Shown one piece after another: positions 23,623 to 33,200 of a stretch of 54,845 nucleotides of DNA (position 1 is its first letter; every line of letters starts with the position of its first letter). Made by a program: the position numbers and the translations under genes. Source of the DNA: Dysgonomonas sp. PH5-45 (GTDB lineage Bacteria; Bacteroidota; Bacteroidia; Bacteroidales; Dysgonomonadaceae); NCBI RefSeq assembly GCF_029893235.1, contig NZ_JARXWE010000019.1:1-54845 (forward strand), read 5' to 3'. The notes beneath the pieces were generated by a model, which saw only the letters and a list, made by a program, of their open reading frames with translations, was not told the origin of the DNA and searched no databases.

Positions 23623-26142
23623 TTACTCTTTTCTTTTTCTGAATATACCTAAGCCAACCGAGCCTAACAGAGCCAACACCAATATGGCCGAACTGGCTGT
23701 TGTAATGGTTCTGCAAAGCAGGTAGTCGTGAGGTTCGAACGCGAATACAATCTCGTGTTCTCCGGCCGGAACCCTCATGGCTCTGAGTGTCCAGTCGGCA
23801 CGGAAATGGGGTGCTTCCTTGCCATCTATGTATGCTTGCCAGCCATTAGCATAGTAAACTTCCGAAAAAATGGCAAGCTGTTCACTATTGGCTTTCGACT
23901 TATAGACGAGCTTATTGGGTTTATACGTTGTCAGAGTGATTGTAGCCGCAGAGTCGGCACTGAACTTGAAGCCCGCCAAATCTTTCTCGAACCGTTTATC
24001 AACAACGGCTATCGTTGCAGGATTGAGCGTGTTTAATGCTGCTATTTCGGCATCGGCGTTATCTACAAAATTAAAACCGGAAACAAACCATGCATTACCC
24101 AAAGCATATGGGTTTTGCAAAGGAGGCTGTTCGGGACTGTAGATAATATATTTTGCATTAAGCATATTCAATGACGGGGTTTTACCGAACGACCCCAAAA
24201 TACTGTCAACGTTATTTGTACGGAACGAATTTATTATCGTGTTGATTTCGTTTGTCAGATGGTAGTCGATAAGCTCCTGATAACGCTTCAATTTAGCAGC
24301 GTGATAGCCTCCAATCGATTTGTGATAGTAAGACGTGGCCGATTCGTTGAAAGGATTATTGAGGTTCAGCACACGGTACGATGGTTGTTTGTCTTGCAAA
24401 ATAGCTTCGTCGGCAACCGATCTTGGGAATTGCTGTGCAATGTAAGAAGCTTTGTTCTGAAAATGGTCGTCGTTCAGATAACGGCGGTCAATAGCCCATA
24501 AGTCGGCAAGTATCAAAACGGCAAGTATTGCGGGGAATATCATTTCCGCCTGTTTCGATTTTATATTCAGACTACCCCAAAGAACTATGGTAGCCAGTAC
24601 AACAAATACAAGTGAGCGCAGAGCGTCTGCCGAAAGCAAGTCTTTGCGGTCTTGATGCAGTGCTTGGCTGAACCAAGTCCAACCTTCGGCTCCGAACATC
24701 TGATGGATTTGTGTTTGCATTTGTACGTCGTTTTTCGATGCGAAATCGAAAAATAAACCAGGCATCAAAGCAAAAAGCAGGCATATGAATGCGGTTATTC
24801 CGCCCGATATAAACAAGGCGATTTTCAGTTTCGATTTATCTGCATTTCCGCTAAAGAAGTCGTTCACTGCCCAAACGGCAACAACAAGCATCGTAATGGC
24901 TGGAATAACCAAGGCCATCGACACGGTTCGAAACTTGTTGTAGAATGGGAAATTGTAGAAGAACCAACTGTTGAATCCGTCAAAGTTATATCCCCACGAC
25001 AAGAAAATGAAAAATATCGTAGCTATAAACAGTACCCACTTAAGTTTATTTTTGATAATAAACATACCCAACACAAACAAGAAACAGACGATGGCTCCGA
25101 AATATACAGGCCCCGATGTGAATGGCTGATCGCCCCAATACGAGAAAGCCGCCGGTAACTGAAGTCCGTGTGCAGCCGTTGCTTTGTACAGGTTAGAACT
25201 TGGGTTTACCTTGCCTCCTGTTGCTCCGCCATGAATATTGGGTATAAGCAAAGACAAGGTTTCGCCTTTTCCGTAACTCCACGCAAAGGCGTAATCTTTG
25301 TCGAGCCCGGACGATTTCTTTTCGCTTTCGGTTGGTGTTGTCAGTTCCGATTGCCCGCGCGTACTTTCGCGCGTCATTTCGTAATTGGAGTACAATCCGC
25401 CTATGTTGCAGGCAACAGCAAGGGCAACAGCTATCAACGAAAACCCTATGACTTTGGGTAAGGCTTTATACTTTTTGTTTATTATTTCTATTACAATGTA
25501 GCCAACATAGAGCATTATGCAAAGCAAGCCCGTATAGAAAGTGACTTGCAGGTGATTGCTCTTTACTTGGAGGGCAATACCTAAAGCCAGCAGTAAGCTT
25601 CCCCATAAATATTTGTTGCGGAACAGCCCCGCCACCCCGGCCAGAATAAGGGGAATGTAGGCAATAGCCCACGCTTTGGTAACGTGGCCGGCATCGATGA
25701 TAATTATATTGTACGACGAAAGCCCGTAAGCAACCGCGCCAAGCACAGCTGTTATAGGTTTGAAGCCCATAAGACAGAACAGTATATAAGCCATCAGCAT
25801 CGAAGCGAACAGAGGACCAGCCGTACCTGCCCCGAGGGCTTTCAAGGGCGCGTCGAGATAGTCGAGAAAGTTGGGGCTGCCTCCCCAAATACCTATCTGA
25901 TAAGCAGGCATACCCGAAAACATAGAGTTTGTCCATGCCGTAGATTCTCCTTCATTGTTATAATAATCGACAATCTCCTGTGCCGAACCTTCAAATTGCT
26001 GAACATCGCCCTGAGGCAGAACTTTTCCCTGAAAAACGGGGCTGAAATACACCACCGATATAAGTAGAAAACAAACGACGGCTATTGCATGAGGCAGAAT
26101 CCGTTTCCAAACGGGTTGTTGTTCATTCTTTAGTTCTTCCAT
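23623..26142 (-). CDS. YfhO family polytopic membrane protein
   Basis: The 839-residue protein is a large multi-spanning membrane protein of the YfhO family, GT-C-like proteins with about 12 transmembrane helices and a C-terminal soluble beta domain. Hallmarks are the first periplasmic loop FSPVFQGKVLPQGDVQQFEG (about 28-47; the DxxQ after QGD is characteristic), GMPAYQIG (about 74-81), and the C-terminal YYANGWQAYIDGKEAPH segment near 768. The family is involved in glycosylation of teichoic acids in Firmicutes; the Bacteroidota role is not established. The following GT2 gene supports an envelope glycan function. A -7 box and a palindrome lie 63-94 bases upstream. Confidence 0.9.
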   Translation of the reverse strand: MEELKNEQQPVWKRILPHAIAVVCFLLISVVYFSPVFQGKVLPQGDVQQFEGSAQEIVDYYNNEGESTAWTNSMFSGMPAYQIGIWGGSPNFLDYLDAPLKALGAGTAGPLFASMLMAYILFCLMGFKPITAVLGAVAYGLSSYNIIIIDAGHVTKAWAIAYIPLILAGVAGLFRNKYLWGSLLLALGIALQVKSNHLQVTFYTGLLCIMLYVGYIVIEIINKKYKALPKVIGFSLIAVALAVACNIGGLYSNYEMTRESTRGQSELTTPTESEKKSSGLDKDYAFAWSYGKGETLSLLIPNIHGGATGGKVNPSSNLYKATAAHGLQLPAAFSYWGDQPFTSGPVYFGAIVCFLFVLGMFIIKNKLKWVLFIATIFFIFLSWGYNFDGFNSWFFYNFPFYNKFRTVSMALVIPAITMLVVAVWAVNDFFSGNADKSKLKIALFISGGITAFICLLFALMPGLFFDFASKNDVQMQTQIHQMFGAEGWTWFSQALHQDRKDLLSADALRSLVFVVLATIVLWGSLNIKSKQAEMIFPAILAVLILADLWAIDRRYLNDDHFQNKASYIAQQFPRSVADEAILQDKQPSYRVLNLNNPFNESATSYYHKSIGGYHAAKLKRYQELIDYHLTNEINTIINSFRTNNVDSILGSFGKTPSLNMLNAKYIIYSPEQPPLQNPYALGNAWFVSGFNFVDNADAEIAALNTLNPATIAVVDKRFEKDLAGFKFSADSAATITLTTYKPNKLVYKSKANSEQLAIFSEVYYANGWQAYIDGKEAPHFRADWTLRAMRVPAGEHEIVFAFEPHDYLLCRTITTASSAILVLALLGSVGLGIFRKRKE

Positions 26143-26204
26143 AATTTTTTTTGAAGGCTATTATTATATTTTATCTATCTTGTAAATATGGGTTTAAATC
26201 CGGA

Positions 26205-26212
26205 CAAAAGTA
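26205..26212 (-). promoter_or_regulatory. -7 promoter box of the yfhO-GT2-queG operon
   Basis: The minus strand reads TACTTTTG, matching TAnnTTTG. A TTG lies 17 bases further upstream, inside a palindrome at 26224-26235. The start of yfhO is 63 bases downstream. Confidence 0.5.
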
Positions 26213-26223
26213 ACTAAAAATGT

Positions 26224-26235
26224 TGATTGCAATCA
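26224..26235. promoter_or_regulatory. 12-bp perfect palindrome over the yfhO -33 region
   Basis: TGATTGCAATCA is self-complementary over 12 bases and covers the TTG that would act as -33 for the yfhO promoter. This placement fits an operator for an unidentified regulator, but a palindrome of this size can arise by chance. Confidence 0.35.
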
Positions 26236-26308
26236 GAGTAACTCTTTAAATTTTAATCAATAAAGTAGTTTTACTTTGTTATTCGTACTGTTTTGCCAAG
26301 TGTATCTG

Positions 26309-28348
26309 TTACCCTACCTGACTGCCGGGCACAACAGGTGCGGATGGCTGAATGAGCGACAGGCTTCCGTCGGGATTTTCGGCCGAGAGGATCATCCCTT
26401 CGGATACGATACCTTTCAGTTTACGGGGTTCCAGATTTGCAATGAAGCATACCTGTTTGCCTACCAGTTCTTCGGGTTTATACCATTTAGCAATACCTGA
26501 TACAATGGTACGTTTCTTCATGCCATCGTCTATCAGGAATTGAAGAAGCTTATCGGCTTTAGGTACTTTCACACATTCAAGAACAGTCCCTACGCGGATG
26601 TCGACTTTCGTGAAATCGTCGAAAGCAACGTTCTCCTTTTGCGGGGCTGTTTTGTGTTCGCTCAGCTCGTTGGCCTTTTTGGCATCGAGCAATCTCTGTA
26701 TTTGTTTTTCTACGGCTTCGTCCTCTATTTTCTCGAACAGCAAATCAGATGGATTCAGTTGATGTCCTTCTGCCAGCAAATGGCTGCTTCCCAGTTGCTC
26801 CCATTTCAAATCGTTCTTATTGATGAACTGTTTAATTTTAGCGGAGCTGAAAGGTAGGAATGGTTCGAAAGCGATAGCCAGATTTGCGGTTATCTGCAAT
26901 GCTATGTTGAGTATCGTTTTTGTGCGGGTTTCGTCGGTCTTGATAACTTTCCAAGGTTCCATGTCGGCAAGGTATTTGTTGCCGATGCGTGCCAAGGTCA
27001 TAGCTTCTTTCAGTGCATCGCGGAAACGGAATGTTTCGAGGTATTCTTCGAGCGATTTTTTTACCGATGCAAACTCTTCGAGTGTTTGCTTGTCGTAATC
27101 GGTTAAAGCATCTAAGGCAGGTACTTTGTTGTCGAAATACTTCTGGGTGAGCACCAATGCACGGTTAACGAAGTTACCCAGAATGGCAACCAACTCATTG
27201 TTGTTGCGTGCTTGGAAATCTTTCCAAGTGAAGTCGTTATCTTTTGTTTCAGGGGCATTGGCTGTGAGTACGTAACGCAACACGTCTTGCTTCCCGGGGA
27301 AATCTTCGAGGTATTCGTGCAGCCAGACTGCCCAATTGCGCGAGGTCGAAATCTTATCTCCTTCGAGATTCAGGAACTCGTTTGCCGGAACATTTTCGGG
27401 TAGGATGAACGACCCTTCGGCCTTTAGCATGGCAGGGAAAACGATACAGTGGAAAACGATATTATCTTTGCCAATGAAGTGTATCAGTTTAGTATCTTCC
27501 GACTTCCACCACTCTTCCCATGTGTCGGGCAACAATTCTTTGGTGTTCGATATATATCCTATCGGCGCATCGAACCAAACATACAGAACCTTTCCTTCGG
27601 CGCCTTCTACGGGCACGGGCACACCCCAATCGAGGTCGCGGCTCACGGCACGGGGCTGCAAGCCCATATCCAGCCACGATTTGCACTGGCCATAAACATT
27701 ATGTTTCCATTCTTTGTGATCGCCAAGAATCCATTGCCGTAGCCATGCTTCGTGTTTATTGAGAGGTAGATACCAGTGTTTTGTTTCCTTCATCACAGGC
27801 GGGTTTCCGGTAAGGGTAGACCTCGGGTTGATGAGGTCGGTAGGGCTTAGCGATGTTCCGCAAGCTTCGCACTGGTCGCCGTAGGCATTCGGGTTGCCAC
27901 AATGGGGACATTCGCCCATGATGTAACGGTCGGCCAGAAACATTTTGGCTTCTTCGTCATAATATTGCTCGCTTGTTTTTTCTTCAAATTCACCTTTGTT
28001 ATAGAGTTTAAGGAAAAATTCGGAAGCCGTTTCTTTGTGCGTCTGCGAACTTGTACGCGAGTAAATGTCGAACGAAATACCCAACTCTTCGAACGATTTT
28101 TTGATGATGAAGTGGTATTTATCGACTATATCCTGAGGCGTAACCCCCTCTTTCTTGGCACGAATGGTAATGGGTACTCCATGCTCGTCCGAGCCACCTA
28201 TATAAAGAACTTCTTTGCCTTTCAGACGAAGGTATCTCACATAAATATCGGCAGGGATATATACTCCCGCCAAGTGGCCGATGTGTACAGGCCCGTTTGC
28301 GTAGGGCAGAGCTGTTGTAACCAATGTACGCTTAAAATTCTTGCTCAT
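26309..28348 (-). CDS. metG: Methionine-tRNA ligase
   Basis: The 679-residue enzyme charges tRNA-Met with methionine. Visible features: class I HIGH motif at residues 22-25 ([14 protein letters not shown]), a zinc knuckle [18 protein letters not shown] near 147-164, the KMSKS equivalent DKISTSRNW near 329, an anticodon-binding helical domain (about 390-530), and a C-terminal EMAP/Trbp111-type tRNA-binding domain from about 575 ([20 protein letters not shown]). The C-terminal domain makes it the long, dimeric form. I start at 28348 ([19 protein letters not shown]), since the extension to 28444 lies upstream of a -7 box and would put HIGH too far in. The KISTS variant of KMSKS is common in this family. 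Confidence 0.96.
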   Translation of the reverse strand: MSKNFKRTLVTTALPYANGPVHIGHLAGVYIPADIYVRYLRLKGKEVLYIGGSDEHGVPITIRAKKEGVTPQDIVDKYHFIIKKSFEELGISFDIYSRTSSQTHKETASEFFLKLYNKGEFEEKTSEQYYDEEAKMFLADRYIMGECPHCGNPNAYGDQCEACGTSLSPTDLINPRSTLTGNPPVMKETKHWYLPLNKHEAWLRQWILGDHKEWKHNVYGQCKSWLDMGLQPRAVSRDLDWGVPVPVEGAEGKVLYVWFDAPIGYISNTKELLPDTWEEWWKSEDTKLIHFIGKDNIVFHCIVFPAMLKAEGSFILPENVPANEFLNLEGDKISTSRNWAVWLHEYLEDFPGKQDVLRYVLTANAPETKDNDFTWKDFQARNNNELVAILGNFVNRALVLTQKYFDNKVPALDALTDYDKQTLEEFASVKKSLEEYLETFRFRDALKEAMTLARIGNKYLADMEPWKVIKTDETRTKTILNIALQITANLAIAFEPFLPFSSAKIKQFINKNDLKWEQLGSSHLLAEGHQLNPSDLLFEKIEDEAVEKQIQRLLDAKKANELSEHKTAPQKENVAFDDFTKVDIRVGTVLECVKVPKADKLLQFLIDDGMKKRTIVSGIAKWYKPEELVGKQVCFIANLEPRKLKGIVSEGMILSAENPDGSLSLIQPSAPVVPGSQVG

Positions 28349-28387
28349 ATATATTTTTTCTGTTGTTATTTTATTTTTCAGGATGTG

Positions 28388-28395
28388 CAAAGATA
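28388..28395 (-). promoter_or_regulatory. -7 promoter box for metG
   Basis: The minus strand reads TATCTTTG, 39 bases upstream of the metG start at 28348. It supports the shorter start. No TTTG at the expected -33 position. Confidence 0.48.
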
Positions 28396-28445
28396 AAAAC
28401 TTAAGCAGATATTTTGAGAAAATATACGCCGGAAAATAAAGCATA

Positions 28446-28487
28446 CAAAAAAAGTCCGGTCGTGCTGTTGTTTAGTGACCGGACTCT
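28446..28487 (-). terminator. Terminator after the DUF4252 gene
   Basis: AGTCCGGTC (28453-28461) and GACCGGACT (28477-28485) form a 9-bp stem; on the minus strand the stem is followed by TTTTTTTG. It separates the DUF4252 gene from metG. Confidence 0.82.
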
Positions 28488-28511
28488 GAACTATTGTGTT
28501 ATGGGTTAATG

Positions 28512-29018
28512 TCAATATAGAGAATCAATCAGTTTTTTGTCTTTCAATATTTCATCGAAGTCTTCGTCGCTCATATGCCCAGTTATTCTGATGCCTATTG
28601 TTTCTTCATCGTCGATAACGAATATATAGAGATCTCTTGTTCCGTCTTCATTTGCTGTGTCTTTTTTTATTATGTACACATTGTCTCCTTCATCGCTGAT
28701 TTTTACCAAAGTGGTGAAGCCATTTCCCTCTTCTGTTTCGGTTAGTTTTTTTTCTATACTGGCTGTATAGTCAGCTTTGCAGTCGGATGCCAAAACGGCT
28801 TGTATGTTGTTTACTTTTCTGAAGAATTGGGCTTCAATGTTGTCTTCGTCACTCTCTTCATCCAGTTTCATTTTTAATAGATCCATTGTCTCCGAATCAA
28901 TCGTTTCAGTCTTTGCATTTTCGTTTTGAGATAATTCGAAAAACAATTCATCCGCTTGTTGGGCATTGATAGCGGTTACAATAAGGATTGTAAAAAGGGA
29001 GAATACTAATTTTTTCAT
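28512..29018 (-). CDS. DUF4252-like secreted protein
   Basis: The 168-residue protein has a signal peptide (MKKLVFSLFTILIVTAINAQ, cut near residue 19) and a mature acidic domain that resembles DUF4252, a small periplasmic or outer-membrane-associated domain found in Bacteroidota. Recognisable parts are FFRKVNNIQAVLASDC (about 65-80), FTTLVKISDEGDNVYIIKK and LYIFVIDDEETIGIRITGHM (about 127-146). The function of the family is unknown. It has a single-gene transcription unit with its own terminator. The lack of a lipobox distinguishes it from lipidated family members. Confidence 0.72.
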   Translation of the reverse strand: MKKLVFSLFTILIVTAINAQQADELFFELSQNENAKTETIDSETMDLLKMKLDEESDEDNIEAQFFRKVNNIQAVLASDCKADYTASIEKKLTETEEGNGFTTLVKISDEGDNVYIIKKDTANEDGTRDLYIFVIDDEETIGIRITGHMSDEDFDEILKDKKLIDSLY

Positions 29019-29142
29019 GGTTATATAAATTTTAGAGGGTTGAATATTTAAATCTATAATTCGCCTTTATGGGGCACGTTCAATAAATTAAGACGAGAGC
29101 CCTTGTGTTTTGTTACACAAAATAACTCAAAAAAATCAATAC

Positions 29143-29173
29143 ATTGCAAAAACAGGCTCTTTATGTATCTTTG
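29143..29173 (+). promoter_or_regulatory. Promoter for the TrmH-family methyltransferase
   Basis: ATTG (29143-29146), 19-base spacer and TATCTTTG (29166-29173) agree with the Bacteroidota -33/-7 arrangement. The ATG is at 29196, giving a leader of about 15 bases. Confidence 0.6.
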
Positions 29174-29195
29174 CAGTTAGGTAAAAGAAACAGAT

Positions 29196-29987
29196 ATGGA
29201 ACAAATAACGAGTTTACAAAACCCTAAGATAAAAAACCTGCAAAAGTTGGCAAAAAACAAGGAGCGCAGACTGCAGAATGTAGCCCTGTTTGAAGGCGCC
29301 CGCGAGTTGATGCTGGCGCAAAGGGCGGGTTACGATATTTGCTCTGTTTATATTTGTCCCGAACTGTTTGCCAAAACCCGGTATCCCGATGTGTTGCACA
29401 ATATTCCGGAAAGTAAAATGACAGAGGTAAGTGCAGCCGTATTCGAGAAAATAGCTTACCGCGAAGGTTCGGACGGATTGCTTACCCTTTCCAAACCTAA
29501 GTCGCATACATTAAGTGAATTACAGTTAACGGAGAATCCCTTCGTGATAATTCTGGAGGCAATAGAAAAGCCCGGCAATCTGGGCGCAATTCTGCGTACG
29601 GCCGATGCCGCAAAAGCCGATGCGGTTATTGTTTGCGACCCGTTGGCCGATGTTTATAATCCTAATGTGGTGCGGTCGAGTGTTGGGTGTTTGTTTACCG
29701 TTCAAACGGCTATCTGCACCTCGGCCGATGCTTTGAAGTGGCTGCAGGACAATAATATCACGGTTTATGCGGCGGAGCTACAAGCCTCGCAATGGTATCA
29801 CGAAACCGACTTCACAAAACCGGCGGCCATAGTGATGGGTACGGAAGCCGATGGGCTAACCCGTTTTTGGCTTGACAATGCCCATAAGCGGATAAAAATA
29901 CCAATGCGTGGGGAAATAGATTCGCTCAATGTATCGGTATCAACAGCCATACTTACATTCGAGGCCATGCGCCAGCGGGGGTTTTAG
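29196..29987 (+). CDS. TrmH/SpoU-family RNA 2'-O-methyltransferase
   Basis: The 263-residue enzyme is a SPOUT-class (trefoil-knot) RNA methyltransferase that uses S-adenosylmethionine to methylate ribose 2'-OH in rRNA or tRNA. The N-terminal substrate-binding domain begins with SLQNPKIKNLQKLAKNKERR, typical of the RlmB/TsnR-like branch. The catalytic domain shows motif 1 EKPGNLGAILRTADA (about 124-138), motif 2 IVMGTEADGL (about 212-221) and motif 3 KIPMRGEIDSLNVSVS (about 232-247). The target nucleotide cannot be assigned. The stop codon lies within a small GGGG/CCCC hairpin that may act as a weak terminator. Confidence 0.9.
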   Translation: MEQITSLQNPKIKNLQKLAKNKERRLQNVALFEGARELMLAQRAGYDICSVYICPELFAKTRYPDVLHNIPESKMTEVSAAVFEKIAYREGSDGLLTLSKPKSHTLSELQLTENPFVIILEAIEKPGNLGAILRTADAAKADAVIVCDPLADVYNPNVVRSSVGCLFTVQTAICTSADALKWLQDNNITVYAAELQASQWYHETDFTKPAAIVMGTEADGLTRFWLDNAHKRIKIPMRGEIDSLNVSVSTAILTFEAMRQRGF

Positions 29988-30159
29988 CCCCTGTTTTACT
30001 AATGAGGTTTTGCTTTTGGATTCAGGAAGTAGGTTGTAACCCAACAAGTGAATAATCCGAAGTTCGGTTCAGCGGCATGAAATCATAAAATAAATGAATA
30101 AACTAACGTTTATTTGAATAAAAATAGGCTGATAGAAAATATTTTAAATAGTTTCTTAA

Positions 30160-30167
30160 TATATTTG
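30160..30167 (+). promoter_or_regulatory. -7 promoter box for the foldase/OstA/mutL cluster
   Basis: TATATTTG matches TAnnTTTG, 50 bases before the ATG at 30218. No TTTG at the right -33 spacing. It is the only good candidate in the 230-base gap after the methyltransferase. Confidence 0.42.
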
Positions 30168-30217
30168 CATCGCAAGAATTCTAAGATTTATCGAAATATA
30201 AAGTTTTAAGAAAAATT

Positions 30218-32200
30218 ATGAACAGTAAATTTTTTGTTTTTCTGGGTGCTTTGTTGTTAGTGTTGGTACTTAATGCCCAAACCACAAGCAATCCTGTTGT
30301 TATGACTATTAATAATGTACCAATCACTAAACAGGATTTTGAGTATGTTTATAACAAAAACAATGCAAACACAGGAGCCACTAAAAAAGATTTGAATGAA
30401 TACAAAAACTTGTTTGTTGATTTTAAACTAAAGATCGAAGAGGCTAAGGCACAGGGTTTAGACTCAACCCGGCAGTTTATCCGCGAATTTAATAACTACA
30501 AGAAACAACTGATTGACCCTTATTTGGTTGATTCCTTATCAGAGATATCGGTTGCCAAACAAGAGTTTGACCGTCAGAAAGAAAATATTGAAGTGAGCCA
30601 TATCTTGGTGCGTTTCTCTAAACCTCAGAATATATTGCCATCCGATACCCTCGAAGCATATAATAAAGCGATGGAGATAAGGAAGCGTTTGGTTGGTAAA
30701 AAAGCCGAAGATTTTGGTAAGGTTGCAGCCGAAGTGTCGGAAGATGGCTCTGCAAAAAGAGTTGACAATCCGGGATATCTGGGCTGGGCTACATCGTTGA
30801 TGTTTATCGCTCCGTTCGAAGACGCTATGTATTCGACTAAGGTAGGAGAAATAAGCCAGCCTGTCCGTTCTATCTTTGGTTATCATCTGATTAAGGTATT
30901 GAACAAACGCCCCGATCCGGGAATGGCAAAGGTTTCGCACATTATGTTCGGTTTTGGGGGGCCAAACCCAACACAGCAAGTTCAAGACAGTTTGTGTTTG
31001 GAGGCCGAAAAAATATATGAACGTTTGCAGAATGGCGAGGATTTTGTAACTCTCTGCAAAGAGTATTCGTACGACCGTCAATCGGCTGCGAATGGTGGCC
31101 TTCTTGGTTGGATTACGTCCGATGTAACACTCCCAGAGAGCTTCAAAACAGCAGCCTTTGCTCTGACTAAAGGCGGAGAGATATCACCTATCGTAAAAAC
31201 GGAATATGGTTACCATATTATACGCTTGGAAGAGAAAAAACCACGCGAAAGCTGGGATGCTGTTAAACCCACTTTTATGAAACGTGTCTTGCAGAGCGAC
31301 AGGCAAGAAGATATACTTCGCGAAAAAACAAAGAAACTGGCTAAAGCATACGATTTTAATCTGAATAAGCCAGTTTACGATGAATTGAAAGCTGCCGTAA
31401 ATACATCTTATCCTTTCGACTCTGTTTTTGTTGCCAAGTACGAAAATAATAACGAGGCACTGTTTACCATTGCCGGAAAACCATATACAGTAAAAAACTT
31501 TGTTGAAGACCGTTCAAAAAGAAAGAAACAATCAACAGGAAAAGTATCGACCGAGTATCTGGACGATGTGCTAACCGGTTCGGCTTTCTCTAAGCTGCAA
31601 GACCATCAGAAAGAAGTTTTGATTTCTGAAAACGCAGATGTGAGAAACCTTATACAAGAGTATCATGACGGAATTCTTCTTTTTGATGTTATGAACAAAG
31701 AAGTCTGGGAAAAAGCTTCGACCGATACATTAGGGCTTCAAGAATTTTTCAAGAAAAACCAAAAGAAATATAATACATGGGAGGGTGCTAAATTTAAAGG
31801 CTTTATAGTACATTGCAAAACAGAGGACGCGATGGCTAAAGTCAAAAAGGTAATTGCAAGCAGTCCCAAATCGGCTAATTTGGTTGCTAATCTGAAAGAA
31901 GCCTTTGCTTCCGACTCAATTCCGTCTATCCGTATAGAAAGAGGTTTGTGGACAAACGGAGAGAATGCCTATGTCGATTATTCGCATTACAAGAGTGGCG
32001 ACAAACCCGCTCCGGTCAATAATTTCGGATTCTTCTTTGTTCATGGAAAAGAAATCAAGGCTCCGGAAGATTATACCGATGTGAAAGGCCTTGTAGTGGC
32101 CGATTATCAGGATTTGCTGGAAGAAGCTTGGTTGAAAGAATTGCGCGCTAAATATCCGGTGAAAGTCAACGAAGATGTTTTGAAAACCATAGAAAGATAA
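30218..32200 (+). CDS. Periplasmic peptidyl-prolyl isomerase with two parvulin domains (PpiC/SurA type)
   Basis: The 660-residue protein has a signal peptide (MNSKFFVFLGALLLVLVLNAQ) and a SurA N-terminal-like helical region (about 25-110). Two parvulin rotamase domains follow: about 122-230 (EVSHILVRFSK ... GYLGWATS ... GYHLIKVL) and about 238-348 (VSHIMFGFGG ... GGLLGWITSD ... GYHIIRLEE). The ~310-residue C-terminal part is beta/alpha-mixed and I do not recognise it. Parvulins of this group assist folding of outer-membrane proteins in the periplasm. It is the first gene of a plus-strand run with a small lipoprotein, SurA-like protein, OstA-like protein and MutL. The next gene begins 4 bases after its stop. 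Confidence 0.9.
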   Translation: MNSKFFVFLGALLLVLVLNAQTTSNPVVMTINNVPITKQDFEYVYNKNNANTGATKKDLNEYKNLFVDFKLKIEEAKAQGLDSTRQFIREFNNYKKQLIDPYLVDSLSEISVAKQEFDRQKENIEVSHILVRFSKPQNILPSDTLEAYNKAMEIRKRLVGKKAEDFGKVAAEVSEDGSAKRVDNPGYLGWATSLMFIAPFEDAMYSTKVGEISQPVRSIFGYHLIKVLNKRPDPGMAKVSHIMFGFGGPNPTQQVQDSLCLEAEKIYERLQNGEDFVTLCKEYSYDRQSAANGGLLGWITSDVTLPESFKTAAFALTKGGEISPIVKTEYGYHIIRLEEKKPRESWDAVKPTFMKRVLQSDRQEDILREKTKKLAKAYDFNLNKPVYDELKAAVNTSYPFDSVFVAKYENNNEALFTIAGKPYTVKNFVEDRSKRKKQSTGKVSTEYLDDVLTGSAFSKLQDHQKEVLISENADVRNLIQEYHDGILLFDVMNKEVWEKASTDTLGLQEFFKKNQKKYNTWEGAKFKGFIVHCKTEDAMAKVKKVIASSPKSANLVANLKEAFASDSIPSIRIERGLWTNGENAYVDYSHYKSGDKPAPVNNFGFFFVHGKEIKAPEDYTDVKGLVVADYQDLLEEAWLKELRAKYPVKVNEDVLKTIER

Positions 32201-32204
32201 GATA

Positions 32205-33080
32205 ATGATGCTAAAGCCTGTTCATGTTTTAGGACTGCTGTTAACCTTTGGTTGTGCCGTATCGTGTACTTCCGGGTCGGATGGAGCGGCATCGTCCGAT
32301 CCGCAGGAGCAGGCTTTGGTTTCGGTAAACGGGCGAACTCTGAGCCGGGCAGAGCTGTCGGAGATAATTCCCGCAGAGCTCGAAGCTGCCGATAGCGCCA
32401 AAGCTACCGAAGAGTATATAAGGCTTTGGGTAAACAACGAACTGATGTACGAAAAGGCACAGCAGAACGTAGCCGACAAAGACCGTATAAAAGAACTTGT
32501 GGAGAACTACCGTCGCTCGCTTATGGTATATACCTACCAAGAGCAGTTGCTCAAAGAAACTTTCTGGAAGGACGTGAAAGAGGCCGACCTGAAAGCGTTT
32601 TATGAGGAGAATAAAGATAAATTCCGGCTCGAATCGAATATCATGAAAGGGCTTTTCTTGAAGATACCCGTATCGTCTCCGTTATTGAACAACTTTAGGG
32701 AGTGGTATAAGGCAGGCACGCCGGCTTCGCTCGAAAAAATAGAGAAAAATTACTTGCAGAACGCGGTAACTTATACTTACTTTTACGATGTGTGGAAAAA
32801 CTTTGACGACATTATGTCGAAGATTCCTTATACACTGATAAAATCGGAAGATTTTTTGAGAACGAACCGGAATCTGGAAGTCAACGATTCGTCTTTCGTA
32901 TATTTGCTCAACATAAAACAGTATGCCCTTACGGGAACAGCAGCTCCTTACGAATATGTGAAACCACAGATACAGGAAATGTTGTTGAACCAACAGAAAG
33001 AGCGGTTTATGAAAAAAGTTGAAGACGATTTGCTGAAGAAAGCCATACAAAACAATAAGATAAATTATTTTTATAAATAG
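32205..33080 (+). CDS. Periplasmic SurA N-domain-like lipoprotein without rotamase domain
   Basis: The 291-residue product has a lipoprotein signal with the cysteine at residue 21 (CAVSC; the mature end is CTSGSDGAASSD). The mature part starts with a VSVNGRTLSRAELSEIIP segment, the strand/helix pattern that opens SurA/PpiC N domains, then long charged helices such as YIRLWVNNELMYEKAQQN. There is no parvulin GYLGW/GYHI motif, so it is probably a chaperone-type relative that lost or never had isomerase activity. It lies 4 bases after one foldase gene and 120 before another, supporting a shared role in outer-membrane protein folding. Two ATGs (32205, 32208) are possible. Confidence 0.75.
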   Translation: MMLKPVHVLGLLLTFGCAVSCTSGSDGAASSDPQEQALVSVNGRTLSRAELSEIIPAELEAADSAKATEEYIRLWVNNELMYEKAQQNVADKDRIKELVENYRRSLMVYTYQEQLLKETFWKDVKEADLKAFYEENKDKFRLESNIMKGLFLKIPVSSPLLNNFREWYKAGTPASLEKIEKNYLQNAVTYTYFYDVWKNFDDIMSKIPYTLIKSEDFLRTNRNLEVNDSSFVYLLNIKQYALTGTAAPYEYVKPQIQEMLLNQQKERFMKKVEDDLLKKAIQNNKINYFYK

Positions 33081-33200
33081 CCCAAAAGGTTAAAGAATGT
33101 TGAATACAGCCTTCCGGCCAATCAATGGAAAGATAACCTAATATCAATATTGCTATATTTACGCACGAATCTGAAAAAAATAATATAATATAAAAAACGA

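Noticed and set aside
28349-28444. N-terminal extension of MetG
   Set aside because: Would move HIGH from residue 22 to 54 and places the start upstream of a consensus -7 box.
30539-31081. 180-codon minus-strand frame inside the parvulin gene
   Set aside because: Shadow of a gene with two recognisable rotamase domains.
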